Shown piece by piece: positions 13,015 through 26,834 of a stretch of 64,000 nt of DNA. Below the pieces are notes generated by a model. That model was not told the origin of the DNA, did no database searches, and was given only the letters and a program-made list of their open reading frames with translations. How positions within the stretch are numbered: the first letter of the stretch is position 1; every line of letters starts with the position of its first letter. The DNA comes from Lethocerus indicus (Eukaryota; Arthropoda; Insecta; Hemiptera; Belostomatidae): the NCBI GenBank assembly GCA_019843655.1, contig JACDQD010000006.1, positions 22,090,246-22,154,245 of the forward strand, read 5' to 3'. The position numbers and the translations under genes were made by a program.

Positions 13015-16000
13015 AAAAGTTTGTTGGGGGCAGATTTACGGGCGTCGTCGAGAGGGGTCAGGGAATTAGCGGCCCGTAAAGGATCGCTAAAGATACACAG
13101 GACAGTTACATTCAGGTTTATTTATAACAACTCTAAAGTAACAATAACTGTTCATAGGAAATAATGTTTTGTCACAGCAGCGAGCGGAAGTGTTCAAATC
13201 AAAGTTGATCCTTAGAGAGAAATGTTTTATTTCCATACGCTTAAGTCAAGAATACACGAACCGGACATTCCGCGATGATTCGATACTATCGAAAAATTTC
13301 CCAAAATTAAAAATATTCAACGAGTTTTATAAAAGTATGACCCCCACTCCATATTTGTCCATTGTAATCAGGAACAGTTTGCGAAAATTCAGGACTTTCC
13401 GGAACCGTATACAGTGTGTCGATACAACAGAAACAAATTAACTTCACTTAATTGTTCGACACCCTTGTTGTTGAAAAATCCATTGGCAACAGCTGCTTGG
13501 GGCCGGGTACTCTCGAAAATACGCATAATATAATGCCGGTCCCCGAGCACAATTGGAACCATCAATTATGTACAGAGAAAAAACACCTAGCGTGTACTAC
13601 ACCTCCCTCCCCACACCCCCGACACAAAAAAAAAACACGCGGACGGATTTATTAGCCGTTTAACCGCCGTCCATACCGCGGTCTAACTTGCAAAAATACA
13701 GATTATAAATATAATATTTCAGAATAAACCCCTGTTGTAAATATCGATTGTAATTACAAAGTATAGTTCGCGTCAATTTAATAATAGGAAATTCGGCTTG
13801 GACACTCCGAATTACCAATATTAACCTAAACATCCAAATAAAACTGGTTAATTGGCCATTATGAATAGAATTCTTTCGTTTGGAATTTTCCGTTAATTTT
13901 TCTCTCTTATTGACTGTTAATTTTTTATCACTCAGTTTGGAGTTAATATGTGCTAGAAGTTGGTTTTTCAGGCGGTGAGGAATACAGAGCGAAACGCCCA
14001 CAATTAATGTTCTTTGCGAGGTAATCCCAAATTGTTAAAAGGCTTCTCTGTATTTAATAAGGCGCGTTAACCGTTTTTCTGTTGCCGGCAGGCCCGTCGT
14101 GGCGGTGAATAACTTACGTTGGACATTTGCATTTGCGAGGTTTTCGAATATCGGCATTCGATTTTATCGGCCCGACCAGCTAATTCAGTTCTAAGCTAGG
14201 CGGGTTTAAGCGTCTCTTCACTATTGCGTGAGGCAATGAACGGAGGTAATGAATTTTTTCTTTCACATAGATGCGTCTGGTCAAAAATAAATTGTACAGA
14301 ATGACGCGGGATGAACAAGGAGAGGATCCTCTAAATCGACGTTCGGTGGGGCTGAACACTAGTGACGGGGATTGAAGCCTCCAGAGCCCATTGTATTTAT
14401 TGCCCGGTTCCCGTCAACGGATGTCGTTAAAGGAGGGGAAGTGGCCGACCAGTCCCGCGAAGGAAATGAATTAGCACAGCAATAATAACTGCTTTCGCCC
14501 CACCGCGAAAACTAGCGGGCCAAAGCAACTTGAGCTCGGACAATCTTTCCTTACCGATGAAAAAATTGTTGAAAATAAAAATTAACTACCATAAGTTTCT
14601 ACTTTGAAACTAGGTTAGGTTTTTATAGTTAAAGTTAAAGTCGAACTTTTAAAATTTGCCGACCTACATTTCTGTACCGGTATCGGGAAGGCACCCTCAC
14701 CCACATTAATTGTAGCCCTATTTGAATATCAGGAAGTACAACTCAGAGCATACTTTCTGGTATGTATACAGTTCTACAGCGAGACTAATATTCTTTTTGT
14801 GGGGGGAGGGGTTTCTTGACATTTCGGAATATCAGGGAAGGAACTTCGTAGAAGTTAATTCTAAGTAAAATATTCAAGTTCTCGAACGTTTGAAAACGGC
14901 TTGCGGTAGAATATTGCCAAACGGCAGATGTACCAGGAGAACTCAAATTTTACATATTTCTAATATTTGTAATAAATCAAATTATATATGTATAGATTAA
15001 TATATGATTTAAAAAAAGGAATAAACATCAATTCTATACTGTTTGATAACGTCTGTGTTTGTATCCTGTTCATTCATTACACGGCGACTGCTTTACAACG
15101 GCGATTTTTGAATTTAAATTTTAAATGAGCAGTATGAATTTATAGCGCATAATGACATTGGTAGACGACGTAGTTTACAATGAAACATTATCTTCGTAGT
15201 GCCGTGGCGGGGGGGGGGGTCTCTAGCTCATTGCGATTCAGTGGCTGAGTTGGCACGCACTCGTAAATTGGCTACGTGTGCAACGATGTCTATCAATTGG
15301 GTCGTTTTAGGCCGTGCGCACGAATTTGGTACGTAAACTCAACTGAGTGTACGACATCCATACACAAACGGTGGATTTGCACTTTTTGTGAACTTACTAT
15401 TATACTGCGCCATTGGCAATTCTTATTCACGGAAATTGTGCTTCCGAAAAATCCTATTCGCTACGATAGTTCTTTGGGAATCTGTAAATTTACTTCTCAT
15501 AAAGATTTAATCAGGCTAGTAAAATTATAAGTTAATTTAGATAAATTTTAATATTAATATAATAAGTCCTTAATAATAAATATTAATAAGATAGCTTCGT
15601 CCGCCAACTTATGGGTTTTGCCAAAATGCACCAACTGAAATTAATTTAATGGAATTTGACTCTTCATTAATTTATAATTGTAGCAGTAAATATTTAAGTG
15701 AATTGTATATCAATATGCTGACCATTCCAGTCCACAAACCACAAATAATTTCTCTACCCGGGTCAGACGCGCATATTCGGTTTGTACTATTATGCATACT
15801 GGAATCAATTTGAAGGGATGATTTCTCAGCGCAATTTTACCAGAAATTTTCGAAATGTTCGTCCATTGACGGCCATTCAGTAACGATCTGCTGGCAGACA
15901 GTTGGGAAGAGGGCCAAGTAGGGAAACTTAAATCGAGGAGAGGAGTAAGCAAATCTCGACCGGCTTCGAATGGCGTACCGGGGCCGACATCTGTGAGCGA

Positions 16001-16499
16001 AGCTCTGAACTTAAAGTCGACCGCTTGCCCAGTCGATCTTCACCCGCGTCGCCGCACCGAGCGTTTAGGCCTTGTATTGTATTACAGATTTATATAGAGG
16101 CTATTGTAAGTCCCTCTCTTCTTTTATTCCTTCATTTATTATAATATTGTAAAGAAAAAAGGCCCGGGAGACCGAAAGAAATTTATTTTCGAATGTACCT
16201 TCAGAGAAAATTGGCTCGATTGACTTATTTATTACCAGCCGTTAAATTACCATAGACAGAAAAAGTGATGAAATTGAGCCAAAGAGCGCTTTAATATTTC
16301 GTAATGACCAATAAATGTTCTTTCCCAACTCGCTTATTTGTTCATAAGATAAACCAGTTTCCATTAGGTTCATACTGATAGAACTCTATAAGAGTGTGAC
16401 ACCATTTTATACTATGGTTTAGTAAAAAACGGTACTGTATTCACAAGAGTGTATTAATAACAATTTGATGAAGTGCACATACAAAATTCTCCGGAATTT

Positions 16500-16640
16500 C
16501 TAACCGGTGTTATTTAAAATTGGGTCCCTCAAAGGAATTCCTATACTTTCATTCCAAACTACCGAAGGTTATATTGAACCTTTTTTTAGGCGTTTTTTAC
16601 GCTGTCGGAATATTTCATAAAACTTCAATAATTATTGGAT
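16500..16640. repeat. duplicated segment A, first copy
   Basis: 141 bp from CTAACCGGTGTTATTTAAAA to ATTGGAT, matching 17351-17490 at all but a few bases. The overlapping 81-aa ORF from 16520 is not recognisable, and the start-codon region is altered in the second copy. Confidence 0.9.
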
Positions 16641-17217
16641 CGAATAGTTTTCAAATAGGAAAACAAAGAGACGAACTGGTAAATGCCGGCGGCTACTGTC
16701 CAGGTTATAAAATCGGTTTTTACGAGGACCGTATTTTCAAGATGATATTCATTAAGGACAGTTAGTTCAGCCGTAAAGGGATACCGAAAGGGGGCGTTTT
16801 AATACAGACGGTGTTTAACGGTTGAAATTTAATCGGCGTGGCTTTACTGCCGCGACTCATAGTTAAACAGTTTACGAGTCGGTTTATCCCCTGTAAATTC
16901 AGAGCTCTTCAGTGGCTCGAAATCAAATAAACCGAAAGATAGAAAATTAAAGTAGAATTTTTAAATCCGTCCGAATTATATAATTTCACGTAAGCGGAGT
17001 GATTCGAACTATTGGGATGATTTTGTATATCAATAAAATTTAAATAACAAATTTCCATAATACTCAGTTCGTTTACCATATCCTAGCGCTAAATATGTAA
17101 ATAGAATGAATGTAGGCGGCATTTGCAATTAATCAATACAACAAGGAACAACTCTTTCGGTACAGACGAACTAAGAGACCATACGGGGGTTATCATACTA
17201 GAAATAGAGTATTCACG

Positions 17218-17333
17218 GAACTAATGAAGAAGCAAAAATAAACGGTAGATTGACAAATTTTGGGGAGCGGAGAAGCGTTTGTTTTTCGGCAAATGGCTAG
17301 ACAATTTTCCTCCAACAGAATCGCGTTTAGCTT
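17218..17333. repeat. duplicated segment B, first copy
   Basis: 116 bp beginning GAACTAATGAAGAAGCAAAA and ending GCGTTTAGCTT; near-identical to 17493-17608. Confidence 0.9.
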
Positions 17334-17350
17334 CTACTTTTCTAGCTTTT

Positions 17351-17490
17351 CTAACCGGCGTTATTTAAAATGAGGTCCCTCAAAGGAATTCCTGCACTTT
17401 CATTCCAAACTACCGAAGGTTATATTGAACCTTTTTTAGGCGTTTTTTACTGTGTCGGAATATTTCATAAAACTTCAATAAATATTGGAT
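17351..17490. repeat. duplicated segment A, second copy
   Basis: Near-identical to 16500-16640. It sits between the two copies of segment B. Confidence 0.9.
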
Positions 17491-17492
17491 TT

Positions 17493-17608
17493 GAACCAAT
17501 GAAGAAGCAAAAATAAACGGTAGAATGACAAATTTTGGGGAGCGGAGAAGCGTTTGTTTTTCGGCAAGTGGCTGGACAATTTTCCTCCAACAGAATCGCG
17601 TTTAGCTT
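17493..17608. repeat. duplicated segment B, second copy
   Basis: Differs from the first copy at only a few positions. The order along the DNA is A1, B1, A2, B2. Confidence 0.9.
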
Positions 17609-18778
17609 ATACAAATAAAATCTCCGAAATCGCTTCGTAAAATCAGCCGCGGCGAGAAACCGTAGAAGCCAGACTCCCTGTTTATTTCTTATCTCGACTG
17701 GTTTATAGTCGGAGAGACTCGAATTGCAAAAATGAGATTTAATCCGCGACCCGACCAGCCTTATCTGGCGCTTGTAGATAGACGCCCCCCCACCCCCCGG
17801 GGGAACAATTCCTGAGATATGTCAAATGTTTAATTTCATTACTGCGGGGGACGGTCCCGGGGGACATCTCGCGTCGCCATCTTGCTGCCGGCTCCCGGAG
17901 TCCGCCATAAACGCCCCCGGGCGGCCGCCGAGGTCGCAAACCCGGCGTAAACTTTGATCGGCGTCCGCTTCTCAGGACGTTTCAACTTGTGGCCAACCTC
18001 GAAGGAGAGACGCCCTGATAATACCAAAACGGATTACTGCAGTTTTCAGACGAACTAGTCGCATCCGGCGGTTCTACCAGCTGCTCCATAAGTCGTGAAC
18101 TTTCTTGTACAAGGATGAACATATAGTGCGCAATAAATTGGTATGTGACTAATACATCAATTAGAAATACTACGTTTCATTATCTAAAGGAACGAAAGAC
18201 TGTATAAAATTTGTAACTCCGTTCAGTTTTTATTACGATTTAATATATCTTTACGTAATATATATGTATAAAATTGTTATATATTAAGAAAACCACTAGT
18301 TACTTTTACGTTTGTATTTAATATTTCAAATAATAATCTTTGTTGCCGTTCTTCAATTAATTAATTACGTTGCGAATAAAGCCTCCTCCTTTATTGAATC
18401 CAAACAGGAGCGACTGAGTTTGGGACATAATTAAAGCGGAGAGCATCAAGTCTCTTTCGGCTCCTCCCTCGCTAATACACTTAATGGCGAGTCGTAAAAC
18501 TAGCGCAGGGATTCGGATAATTTAGTTACTATTCCCGAGTAAGGACGGCGACCGCGAATCTCTTCGTAATTGTCCCCGTTAGTCGGAAAAATTAAACCGG
18601 CGCAATTCCGAGCACTCATTAATGGACTCGCTATAAAGAGTGAGTTGGGTTGGTTGAAAGGTTTTAAAATTTCAACAAATTTTAAGATTTCAACAAATAT
18701 ATGATACCAACTCCAATTTTTATTTGTTATGAAAGTTTTAGTTTCTCTTTAAATACAAATTATTAGATATCGATTAAC

Positions 18779-18980
18779 TAGCGCCCCCCTGAGTGTGGAG
18801 CGGAAATGTACTTAACTAAAGTTCGTTGCGAGCAGTTGCACCAAAAGTGACTAACACCACTACTGAAGATGGCTAGCAGCAGAAACCAGTCTAGCAAAAG
18901 GCCAAACCAGCAAGAGGAGACAGAAACACACGAAATCGACGGTATTCCAAACCATCGCAGAACACAAAACAAGTATTCTA
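18779..18980 (-). mobile_element. inverted-repeat element family, copy 3 (one end)
   Basis: One arm only, ending in ACACAAAACAAGTATTCTA. Its inner end (TAGCGCCCCCCTGAGTGTGG and on to TTAACTAAAGTTCG) is the reverse complement of one 70-bp unit of the array in copy 4. This links the tandem unit to the element family. Confidence 0.75.
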
Positions 18981-21900
18981 AACTTTCAGATAATTGTAAC
19001 TAGTTAACTAGTCAACTATTAAGTTTTGTAATCTGAAAACTCGTTGTTCTGTTGCGTTAGTTCATTTTAACGTTGGCGACCTCAAAGGTTTAGTTTTGAC
19101 CGATTCCGAACAGGTGATGGGGCTATCTACCGCCAGTTCGATTACACTCAATGTCAACTGTACAGGTTGGCCGGCGCCCGTTTATTTTTAACCAAGGAAC
19201 TAACTGAGCCGGCGTTTAACTGAAACTAACCCGGCTGATAACATTGACCTTCTTACCGATATCGGTTAGTCCAATGCCGCCCGACCTATAGTTGGGCTGA
19301 GCGGAACCAAGGACGAGTTCAACATTAAAACCGTAATTATATCCAGCGGATTTAAGTACCTCCGCTTCTCTTCGAATCTTTTAACTGGGCCGCAATGATA
19401 AATGAGAACGAGGGAAATTAATTAACACGCTAAGAGAATATTGTCGTCCATTTGCAGGAATGAATAATTCAGGATACGGAATTAGGAAAAACGAATGAAT
19501 ATTTAATTTTACCATCGTAAGCTAAACCCGGTAATTAATTTGTTTTTATGTCAAATTCAAAGCGGTCATAAAAATAATAACAATTATTAAAGCAAGCGCA
19601 CATACATGTATTTATTATCTTCTAATCCTGTCCAAATAAGAATAATTTATATGTCCTATTTATAACCGGCATATTCTATTTCTTTGTGAATTTGATTATT
19701 TACAAATGAAATGTATGAATGAATGGTTAGAATAAGTCATTCATTTCGTAAGAAACAATATTAATATTAAAATATGAGAGAAGCCATTTAATAAATTCAA
19801 AGAAAAACGAAGCTCACAAATGCCGGCTTTATATTGACTATCCCGAGATTGGGCACCCTATCGATTCGCGTTTAATGTTGACTCAGTCTGCAATTTTCCC
19901 GAAGTAATAAAAAGGATAATTAAAGTGAAACTCCAGGAACGAGAAAAAGGGGAAAACTAAAAAATAATAAAAATCAGCTTAAGTAAATATCGATGAAGGG
20001 TTCTCACCGCGGGTCGGGATTGTTAAATTCGCCTTCTTAAAAACCCGTCTCCCGGATTAAGGTTTTAGATTGAAATTGAGGAGACCTGTCCAAGAAGAGA
20101 TGGGCAAACTTTTCTCGCCGGTGGAGAAACAATTAGAACAATTGGGACCGCCGAGGAAAAGCAATGCCGTGGGGGGGCTGGGTGGGCGGTGAGTACCACC
20201 CACCACCACTCGGGTTTTGCACTTCGCTTAACTGTCCCACCCGAATTGGAATGGGGCAATGGGCTCGGAGGAAGGGGAGCGGGGCAAATGGAATTGCCCT
20301 TTATTTGAATTCATAAAGACAAGGAGCGGAGGCCCAACACTTCCGCCGAATGGAATATCTGATGGGCGCCCGTAACAAGGCCCAAAGGGCGGCCCTTGTT
20401 CCCCGAGACGTATGATTACACCTTGAAAGTTGCGCGAATTGTCAAAGAAAGTAGCGCAGGGTGTGCGGGAACGAGACGGGGTGAATTAAATTTTAATTTG
20501 TGTCAGTTGCACTAAATTATGTGTCGATCACCGATGGACCATCCTGCCTACACTGTTACTAAAGAAATGATAGTCATGTTGGTGAAAAGCTAAAACCAGT
20601 CTACGTGAGAACACAGAATATCCGACCAGTGATAATATCTATTCGTCTATTAAATTAAATATTTTATTATTTTTACTTTTTAACTGCATTTCATATTTAA
20701 TTCGTATTATTACCTACATTATATTAGTGTGAAAAATCTAAATATAAATGGTCTAGCGTGGGCTAGTGTCAGAATTATTTGTGAAAATAGTTTTTCACTG
20801 TTTGTGAGTCCACTTGTTGCTTCACAACACCAGCGATCGGTGTCAAGCTTCCGTTAGCCTCGAGACGATTTTCACGGTTCAGATATTGCTATTATTTTTC
20901 CGGCAAATGGTGAAAATATTGTAGAACTTTTATTGTGGATCTCTTTCAAAAGATCCTATCTTTTATTTACTCACATTATTTTCCACCTATGACGCTATAC
21001 ACCTATAATAATAATCTATCTATTTACATTCAAATTGTTACCTACTTCTAATATTTTGAATCAATCCCGCGAACATTTTGACCGCATTCTCGAAACTGTA
21101 TGAAATAAAAATACCCTTCATTAGTAATATTACTTCTTATCGGGATTCATTTTCTCGTTATGAAATCCCGCCGAATGGTATTGACTTCTATTATTCGAAC
21201 TCATTAAAATCAGCGATTACCAACATAATATTAACCACCGAAAGATATGAAAGCGTCAGTTCAGAATTGTTTCCCCTGGTAATCGTTCGATCGAGGCAGC
21301 GGTTGAGGCATTAAAGAGGTTCCGGTATAATTTTTAAATATACAGCAAAATCCAATTAGTATTCAGCGTTGGTGCCCCCGCGGGGGCCGAGCTTTTCAAT
21401 AATCTAAAAGCATTGTCCTAATTCCGGAAAAAAGGCCTCTTCAAGGGATCAAGGACCGAAATTTCATTTCCCCCCCAACCCATCTTCTCGGATCGATCTG
21501 AAGAGAAATCAAAAATTGTTTGTACTTGGAAGGAGAAATCTTCACTTCCTCTGTCCCAGAATGAAACTGACAATTGCACTTCTGAACTCAAAATTAACTC
21601 TTGGCTTTTAAATATTGACTTATCAAATATTTCACGACAAATTAAAATAAACTCTACCGAGTTTTCAATCACGGGAATAATAGATCAAATGGAAACGTGC
21701 CCTAAGGGGGCTTCTGACACATTTTTCAGACTGAAATTGACAAAAGGTAACATTTATACCTGACAAGTACTCGATTCTGTGTCGAGCCCTCGAACCGTAA
21801 TTTGCAGGGGTGATAATATTTTCAACCTTATTAGTTGCTGCGAAGGCTGCGGTTGTTTTTGCCCGGGCGATTAAATATACAGGACGTGCAAAAAAATAGT

Positions 21901-23525
21901 TTTTCTGGGGTTGACTCTGGCCTCCTCGAGGGGCTAAAAACAGGTCTCGAGCCGGCCTCCCGGTTTCTGAATCCCCCCCCTCCACCGGATGAATTACAAG
22001 TTGGGATATTGCGGTTGGGCTTTTTATGCATAACGCCTTCATAAATAAATCCCGGAATTGCCTGCTCTCGCTGTGGAAAAAATATGACTCGAGATTGGAA
22101 CAAACTCGGCCCGGTTCCATCGGTGCAAATGTATTGGCTATATCAATCTTACTAGAGCTAGACAGATCGTAAAACAAATATTTATGAACGCTAGCATGAA
22201 TATGTACTCTCATTAGTTATTTGCATTGTATTTTTAACAAGCGTAAATTTATAATTTTAATGTAATTCGGTAATAACTACCTAAATCGATAAAATCTACA
22301 AAACTGCAAGTGATTCTTTACTCTGTTCGTACATAAGGGTTACTGGCAAACAGACTTTGTCACAATTAATACGAATATCCTAAATTATAATAAATGAAGT
22401 TCTATTTTAATATAAATGTAAAGGGAAATAGTAATCTCAAAATAATTTTAAGTCGTAGGTACTCTTCGGGTATTGTGTCGAAGGCTACTTGAAATTTGAA
22501 GCATAAATTCCACAGGAAAATCGGGGGTCGAATATATTGCTCGACATTGCCCCCGCGCTGTACGCGGTACTTTGAAGACGGCGGAATTCGAACCGGCGTT
22601 TTTATGGTACTTTATTAAATTACCAAGAACGGGAAATTGCAATTAACATCAAAAGTGGGAATCGCTCGATGTACTGATCACATTTAGACCGGGAGCCATG
22701 TCAATTAAAACGGCGACGGTCTAAGAGCCGCCGACTCATTTCGTTTGAGGGCCACTCCCCCGAAAAATGAGAGAAAGATTTCATCTTGAAATCATTCCCC
22801 GACGTCATCTTCCTACAAATTTTACCATTCGAAAATTGATGTTCTTCCATTAATTAAATTAATTATATAAGTACTATTCCCAAGTAATTGATTTTCCCTC
22901 ACTACTGTTCCTAAAATAGAAAATAATATCGGGACTTATGATGCCGTTAAAAGATTTATAAATAGCAGTCTATCGTAAAGGCTTTGCTCCATTAGCCGCG
23001 TACCCCTATATCCTTATATGGCATTTCAGGAGAAGCGACCTTTTATCGTATACCTTGACAGTATACTTTTCGGGACGTTCATAATTAACCTTATTTCCCG
23101 AAGAAGAGAACAAAACCTCATTTTTCACTTTCCGTATGCTCGAAATATCTAAATGAGAAATGAACCCACTTCTAAAGTTATAGAATCTCAAAATTAACAT
23201 CAAAAGACAACTTATATATACTTATGCAGCATATTATATGATCGGTTTTTTAATCTATTATTGTTTTAGTTGCTCTGCAAATTGTGCCATATTTATAGCA
23301 TTCGGCTGCAATGAGTTCAATGGTTCCTACGCATACTAAAATAGTAGGACTATTCAATATAGATGTTTTGGATTTTTTTCCTTCTGCAAATTAAGCATTA
23401 AACGCTCAAGTTACCTACTATAAAATTATACACGTAGGTTTCATTCTTGATTATAAGATTTTTGCGATCTTAATTTCGGTATAGGAGAAGGGCGGAATTA
23501 AAGGATAAAGTTAATTAGGACTTAC

Positions 23526-23711
23526 GAAAGAAGTGAAGGCCGTGCTCAGTTTTCTGTGCTGCCTAATGAGCCTGGAGAGTCTTTCAGTCCTCTGGGAGGC
23601 CGTGGGGTGGAGACATCGGCGTGAGGAGGTCGCCACCGTCGACAGGGGTACCGTCCGGGCGACCATGCTGTCGACCACGTCGCTACCGCCGTAGTAGCGT
23701 TTCATATTCAT
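23526..23711 (-). CDS. candidate alternative first exon (short unc-13 isoform?)
   Basis: An open frame ends in a perfect GTAAGT donor at phase 0. From the first ATG (23711) it gives 62 codons, beginning MNMKRYYGGSDVVDSMVART and ending RLIRQHRKLSTAFTSF. Codons are strongly C/G at position three, as in exons b and i, and the segment stands out from its AT-rich surroundings. The frame is open upstream to about 23,830 (Gly/Ser/Pro-rich), so an internal exon with an unrecognised acceptor is possible. Phase 0 equals that of exon i, so it could splice to the same downstream acceptor. In Drosophila, Unc13A and Unc13B share C-terminal domains but differ in N-terminal exons, which fits. I cannot align it to a known protein. 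Confidence 0.45.
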
Positions 23712-25263
23712 GAGGTCGCCAATGCTACCGCTGCCGACCACGTGGCCACTACCTGGTGGACCGATCACACACAGGCTCGGGTACGGTCTCGCGAATACGG
23801 GCCCCGGCACAATACAAATACCGATTCGTCAATTGCAGACGTCTCTTTGACATAACTTAATAAAAATGGACATTAGAGTGCGTCAAGTCTGTATTTTATG
23901 TTTACAGTTTAAGTCAAACACTGCCTACAAATTCACCGGACTAAGGTTTTATTCCGCGCGTATTGAGAGCGATGTTGGGGAAACAGCTCTTTAAATAAAG
24001 GGGCGAACTAAGTAATATCAGCCTCGGAGGTTGTTTGGACCTGCTGGAATGCTCCGACTTATAATCCTCTTTCGCGAAGAGTAACTTTAAAGCGATTTAG
24101 AACACCCGTCGTAAATTCACGTGAGTTTAAGACTATTCTATACAGGAACATATATAATAATTTCATCGTTTCATTATATATAATATGGACTAGACTATAT
24201 GATATGTAGTATCCGGAGTCCAATGGAGGGACGTCCATTTTGCACAATATACGTTACATTTTCGTCGGTCTAGGATTAAAAATTAAAATTAAAAACTGAG
24301 ATGAGAATTAACTTTTTCCTTTTGGTATTTTAGGGTGCAATGAGGTCTAACTCCCTAGTGAAAAATGTTATGAACATTTTAAAGTGTTAAATTTGGAAAA
24401 CCTGTTTGGTGGTGTACCGGTGTTACGAATATTCTTGTGATCTTCTGTCCCTATAAGTGTTTAAACACTTAAACAAAGATCCTTCCTTCTGTTACAAAAC
24501 CGTCTAGTCAGGGGCCAACTTGAGCTTATATAGATAAATCCTTAATCGACACCGGTAAAGCCGGTCCCGGATTCGATATCAGTCGGGGAATAAAGTGGGC
24601 GCAGATTGAACTTTACCCCATTCAATTTTCTTTCCTAGCGCCCCCGCACCTCACAGCTCCATTATAATTGCATTGAAAAGCCCCGGCCGTAACTCCTAGG
24701 CCGATATCGATTTTCGATTCACAGATTCTACAGGTGAAAATCAAACTGAAAACTTGGCGTGTCTATTAAATTCAGAGCTACAGCAATTTATACTGGAAGT
24801 GAAAATTTTCTTGAAAAAAAAATGAGAATTTATTGTGATAGACAATTTCATCAATGATAATGACTCACATCCTTTTTTAAATTATAGATTAAATAATAAA
24901 TAAATTTTAAAATCTTGGTTTTCGGTACTACCAAGAATCATACGGAATACATAGAAAAATTTGAAAAATTCATGCCCGCCTATTTCGAAGGCTACAAATG
25001 TTTTATAAAAATTTCAATTTAGGATATTTGTGAGTTAACCCCGGTAGTTTAATGCCTCCGACGATAATTCTAACTTGGGTTGACGTCGAGAAGTGACAAG
25101 GCGGCCGGCAATCCCGGCGTTTTTGCGACCTCGGAGGAGGGTCGAGAAAGGAGAGGTTTTTGTGAGGCTTGAGGCCGCCGATAAGAAAACGTGCCCGGGG
25201 AAGGCCACGACCCACATCGGCTGTGGACGAACGCCGTCTACGTGACCGCCGAACCGTCGGGAG

Positions 25264-25287
25264 CCTCCTCCTCCTCCTCCTCCTCCC
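25264..25287. repeat. (CCT)n trinucleotide repeat
   Basis: About eight CCT units inside a CpG-rich patch. It yields Leu/Arg/Gly runs in unrelated frames, so it is not evidence of coding. Confidence 0.9.
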
Positions 25288-25835
25288 GGTACCCGGAATA
25301 TTTATCTCGCCATTTTTATTGTTTTCAATAAATTTCCCCGTCGAGCCGTTATTGGCCGCCCACGCCAGCTCGACCGAAAAAAGGGCGGCCTCGATTGAAA
25401 CACGGGCAGAATTCGATTGGCGCCCGAAAACGACACACCTGCATGATAATCTGATACGCGATTTCCCCACCTCCCCCCTCCCCCGTCACTATTTAACTGC
25501 CTTTTTCCTTATTGAAAAATAACAGCGATACTAGCGATCTCGTTGAGCGAACTGAAAATATCCCGAGTTGTTACCATTTTTCGATACATAATAGCATAAC
25601 ATATATTGTCTAACTAGATATATTGTTCGCTGCAATGTATTTCGTCCAGAAACGTCTTGTAAGTGACTTGTACTATTTCTACTATTTATACTATATAATA
25701 GTACAATATACTATTTCTTATAGATATATTGCAACGCATAATAAGTTCCCAATGTGGGGCGATGTATTTGTCCATTGATGTATTGGAGTAGAAAGAGAGG
25801 ATAATTTGGTTGTCCTAGTAACCGTTGTTGTTGAT

Positions 25836-25855
25836 GAGAGAGAGAGAGAGAGAGA
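25836..25855. repeat. (GA)n microsatellite
   Basis: About ten GA units. It is read as spurious short ORFs in several frames. Confidence 0.9.
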
Positions 25856-26821
25856 AGGTGGCATCCCCGTGTTCCTATTCCAGTGGGGCACAACGCTAAT
25901 GAGGCTGCGAATACACTGGTCTAACTGGAGTGGGACAGGCTCCCTTATTTTCTTCACAGTACAAACTCATCTGTTTCCCTCGCTGAAACAACCTATAGGG
26001 GAAATATTTTTTTCCTAAATAATTCTGAGAGACTGGACTTCTAAAGCGCTCAAGTGACCGCAGTAACTAAAAAACAATAGTTTGGCTCTTAAAAGTCTTA
26101 CATCCCTCTGACCATCCATATCGTTGACAATCGATAATTCTTTCTCACATTTTGAAAAGCTATCAGAATACTTAGTATCTTAGGCTGAAGAAACGATATT
26201 TAAATAATTATTTATTTCCGCGAGTTTCCGATAAATATGATTTTAACCGGGGAAAAAGGATTGGCTCCAGTTATTAACTAATAAAACCGATCGTCACTAG
26301 TACCACGAGATTTAGGACAAACAACACGTCGGATAATAATCTTCCAAAGGCGGAACGGAACATCGCGTGACTCATTCAACTGTTGGTCGAGGATGATTTA
26401 CAGATTGCGAACAGAGCGGCTCTGGGCGCGTCAACCAGACAGGTTGAGATTTATGGACGGGAACATGGAGCGGCGCTCCATCTTCCCCGCGGATTTTAAT
26501 GGCCCAAATAATATATCACTTCGACCGGCGACAGGAATCTTGGATTCGACAATCCCCTACTGTTTGTGCCAAACCTCGGCTATTATTTCAAACTGGCGTT
26601 TGTATCAATATGATTATTCCTTAAATACTTTTCTATGGGACAAGTTTCCGGTGGATAATTATAAATACGCATCGTTTTTTGTCATAAAAACAATTTTAAA
26701 CTAGAATTTAAAACTGAAGTCTGTTCCTAGTAGAAAAATGAAGCACAATAATTCGCCAGTGCGTACGAAATCGATTTCAATACCGCCCGTTTTGAATTTC
26801 ATGGAACACAATTTCCTTATC

Positions 26822-26834
26822 ATAATTAGGGGGA
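26822..26834. repeat. target-site duplication, left copy
   Basis: ATAATTAGGGGGA immediately before the jockey relic, repeated exactly at 27392-27404 after its poly(A). Confidence 0.85.

Larger units (their letters stand above)
1..23525 (-). other. presumed long unc-13 intron, distal part; mostly non-coding
   Basis: No exon could be supported here on either strand. The stretch is AT-rich with interspersed CpG-rich patches (about 690-890, 1950-2180, 3040-3300, 12640-13080, 17740-17960, 20140-20400) and the repeats listed separately. I looked for downstream Unc-13 sequence (the segment after the calmodulin helix, C1 Cys/His pattern, C2B) and did not find it. Calling it intron rests on exon i ending in a donor and the gene being incomplete. 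Confidence 0.5.

Noticed and set aside
16520..16765. 81-aa ORF in duplicated segment A
   Set aside because: The second copy lacks the same start and diverges after the shared 141 bp; hydrophobic AT-rich peptide without family resemblance.
21665..22213. 182-aa minus-strand ORF, the second longest in the window
   Set aside because: No recognisable family, no coding-like third-position bias, overlapping ORFs on both strands, and no splice context. Probably chance.
25003..25522. 155-aa minus and 117-aa plus ORFs
   Set aside because: Created by a CpG-rich patch and a CCT repeat that removes stop codons in several frames.
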